From contig JAHHTM010000082.1 of assembly GCA_020024675.1 (NCBI GenBank), forward strand, positions 1-6,107: 6,107 nt of DNA, in the 5' to 3' direction. Below are positions 5,534-6,107 of this stretch, one piece after another. The notes beneath the pieces are model-generated. The model did not search any database. It worked only from the letters and a program-made list of their open reading frames with translations, and had not been told where the DNA came from. Made by a program: the position numbers and the translations under genes. This stretch comes from Muricomes sp. GTDB taxonomy: Bacteria > Bacillota > Clostridia > Lachnospirales > Lachnospiraceae. How positions within the stretch are numbered: position 1 is the first letter of the stretch; each line of letters starts with the position of its first letter.

Positions 5534-6107
5534 ATGATTTATACATTAAAAAATTCATTCCTCACAGTTTTGGTATCTTCACTTGGTGGAGAAATCCAAT
5601 CCATTCGTACTGCTGATGACAGAGAATATATTTGGCAAGGGAATCCGGCCAGCTGGAATCGCCACGCTCCTCATCTTTTTCCTTACATCGGACGCCTTAC
5701 GAATGGTCACTATTACTATCATGGCAAAACCTATGAATTAAAACAACACGGGTTTTTAAGAGACCATGAATTAACCTTGGAAAAAAGTACAGATGGAGAA
5801 TTAGTCTTTTCTTTCAAAGACACCGAAGAAACAAGAAAACGCTATCCTTTTTCTTTTACCTTTACACTTACATACACACTTAGCAACAACACGTTGACCA
5901 CAAGTTACAAAATCGAAAACAAAAATAACAACACTATGTATTTCGGTCTTGGTGGACATCCTGGTTTTAATGTCCCTATAGATCCATCACTTGATTTTGA
6001 AGATTATTATTTTGAATTCGAAAATGGTGTTTCTCCAAAACGAACCTTATTATCTGAAAATTATTTTATTTCTGATAAAATGATACCTTATAATCTTGAC
6101 GAAAAAA
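5534..6107 (+). CDS. Aldose 1-epimerase family protein, LacX-like (3' end beyond window)
   Basis: First 191 residues of a galactose mutarotase-fold protein, which would interconvert alpha and beta anomers of an aldose or sugar phosphate in the cytoplasm. The N-terminal block WQGNPASWNRHAPHLFPYIG (34-53) and the following GRLTNG are typical of the LacX branch. Two conserved histidines are present: His72 in KQHGF and His142 in GGHPGFN, matching the substrate-binding and catalytic histidines of GalM. The catalytic Glu lies near the C-terminus of this family and would fall past the window end; the family is about 290 residues, so roughly a third is missing. There is no signal peptide. It is divergent from the regulator, with its own promoter at 5436-5464. 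LacX-like proteins are common standalone genes in Firmicutes, so a link to the glycyl radical enzyme is possible but unproven; the true sugar cannot be told from sequence. Confidence 0.9.
   Translation, partial: MIYTLKNSFLTVLVSSLGGEIQSIRTADDREYIWQGNPASWNRHAPHLFPYIGRLTNGHYYYHGKTYELKQHGFLRDHELTLEKSTDGELVFSFKDTEETRKRYPFSFTFTLTYTLSNNTLTTSYKIENKNNNTMYFGLGGHPGFNVPIDPSLDFEDYYFEFENGVSPKRTLLSENYFISDKMIPYNLDEK

Overview
The window is AT-rich DNA with strong Shine-Dalgarno sites (GGGGAGG, GGAGG) and tight gene packing. The protein set is typical of an anaerobic gut Firmicute: a TetM-like translation GTPase with a C-terminal extension, a YjjI-type glycyl radical enzyme with its activase, a Crp/Fnr-type regulator and a LacX-type aldose epimerase. 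Clostridia, probably Lachnospiraceae, is the best guess. This rests on gene content and style, not on a marker gene. There are no RNA genes, insertion sequences, CRISPR arrays or attachment sites that I can support.

Layout. Positions 1-2186 (minus strand) hold the first 728 codons of an EF-G/TetM-like GTPase whose 3' end lies beyond the left edge. It has its own extended -10 promoter in the 91-base gap 2187-2277 and a short leader. Positions 2278-5407 (minus strand) form a three-gene unit, transcribed regulator, then glycyl radical enzyme, then activase. The regulator and the enzyme gene are 17 bases apart; the enzyme and activase genes overlap by ATGA. Positions 5534-6107 (plus strand) hold the first 191 codons of the LacX-like epimerase, divergent from the regulator. 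The gap 5408-5533 contains a good plus-strand promoter and two inverted repeats; a third inverted repeat at 5400-5415 covers the regulator's ribosome-binding site and start codon.

How the genes work together. The activase (radical SAM plus two ferredoxin-like 4Fe-4S clusters) would install the glycyl radical at Gly456 of the enzyme, which would then make a thiyl radical at Cys226 and act on an unknown substrate under anoxic conditions. The Crp-like protein is probably the local regulator of the set and perhaps of the divergent epimerase, through the 17-bp palindrome inside the epimerase promoter. It lacks the N-terminal cysteine cluster of FNR, so it probably senses a small molecule or something other than oxygen.

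The parts most worth a second look are the translation GTPase, which runs past its EF-G domains into a charged linker and then into what looks like the first strand of a NYN/YacP (Rae1-like) nuclease domain, and the orphan-substrate radical enzyme with its dedicated regulator and overlapping control sites.
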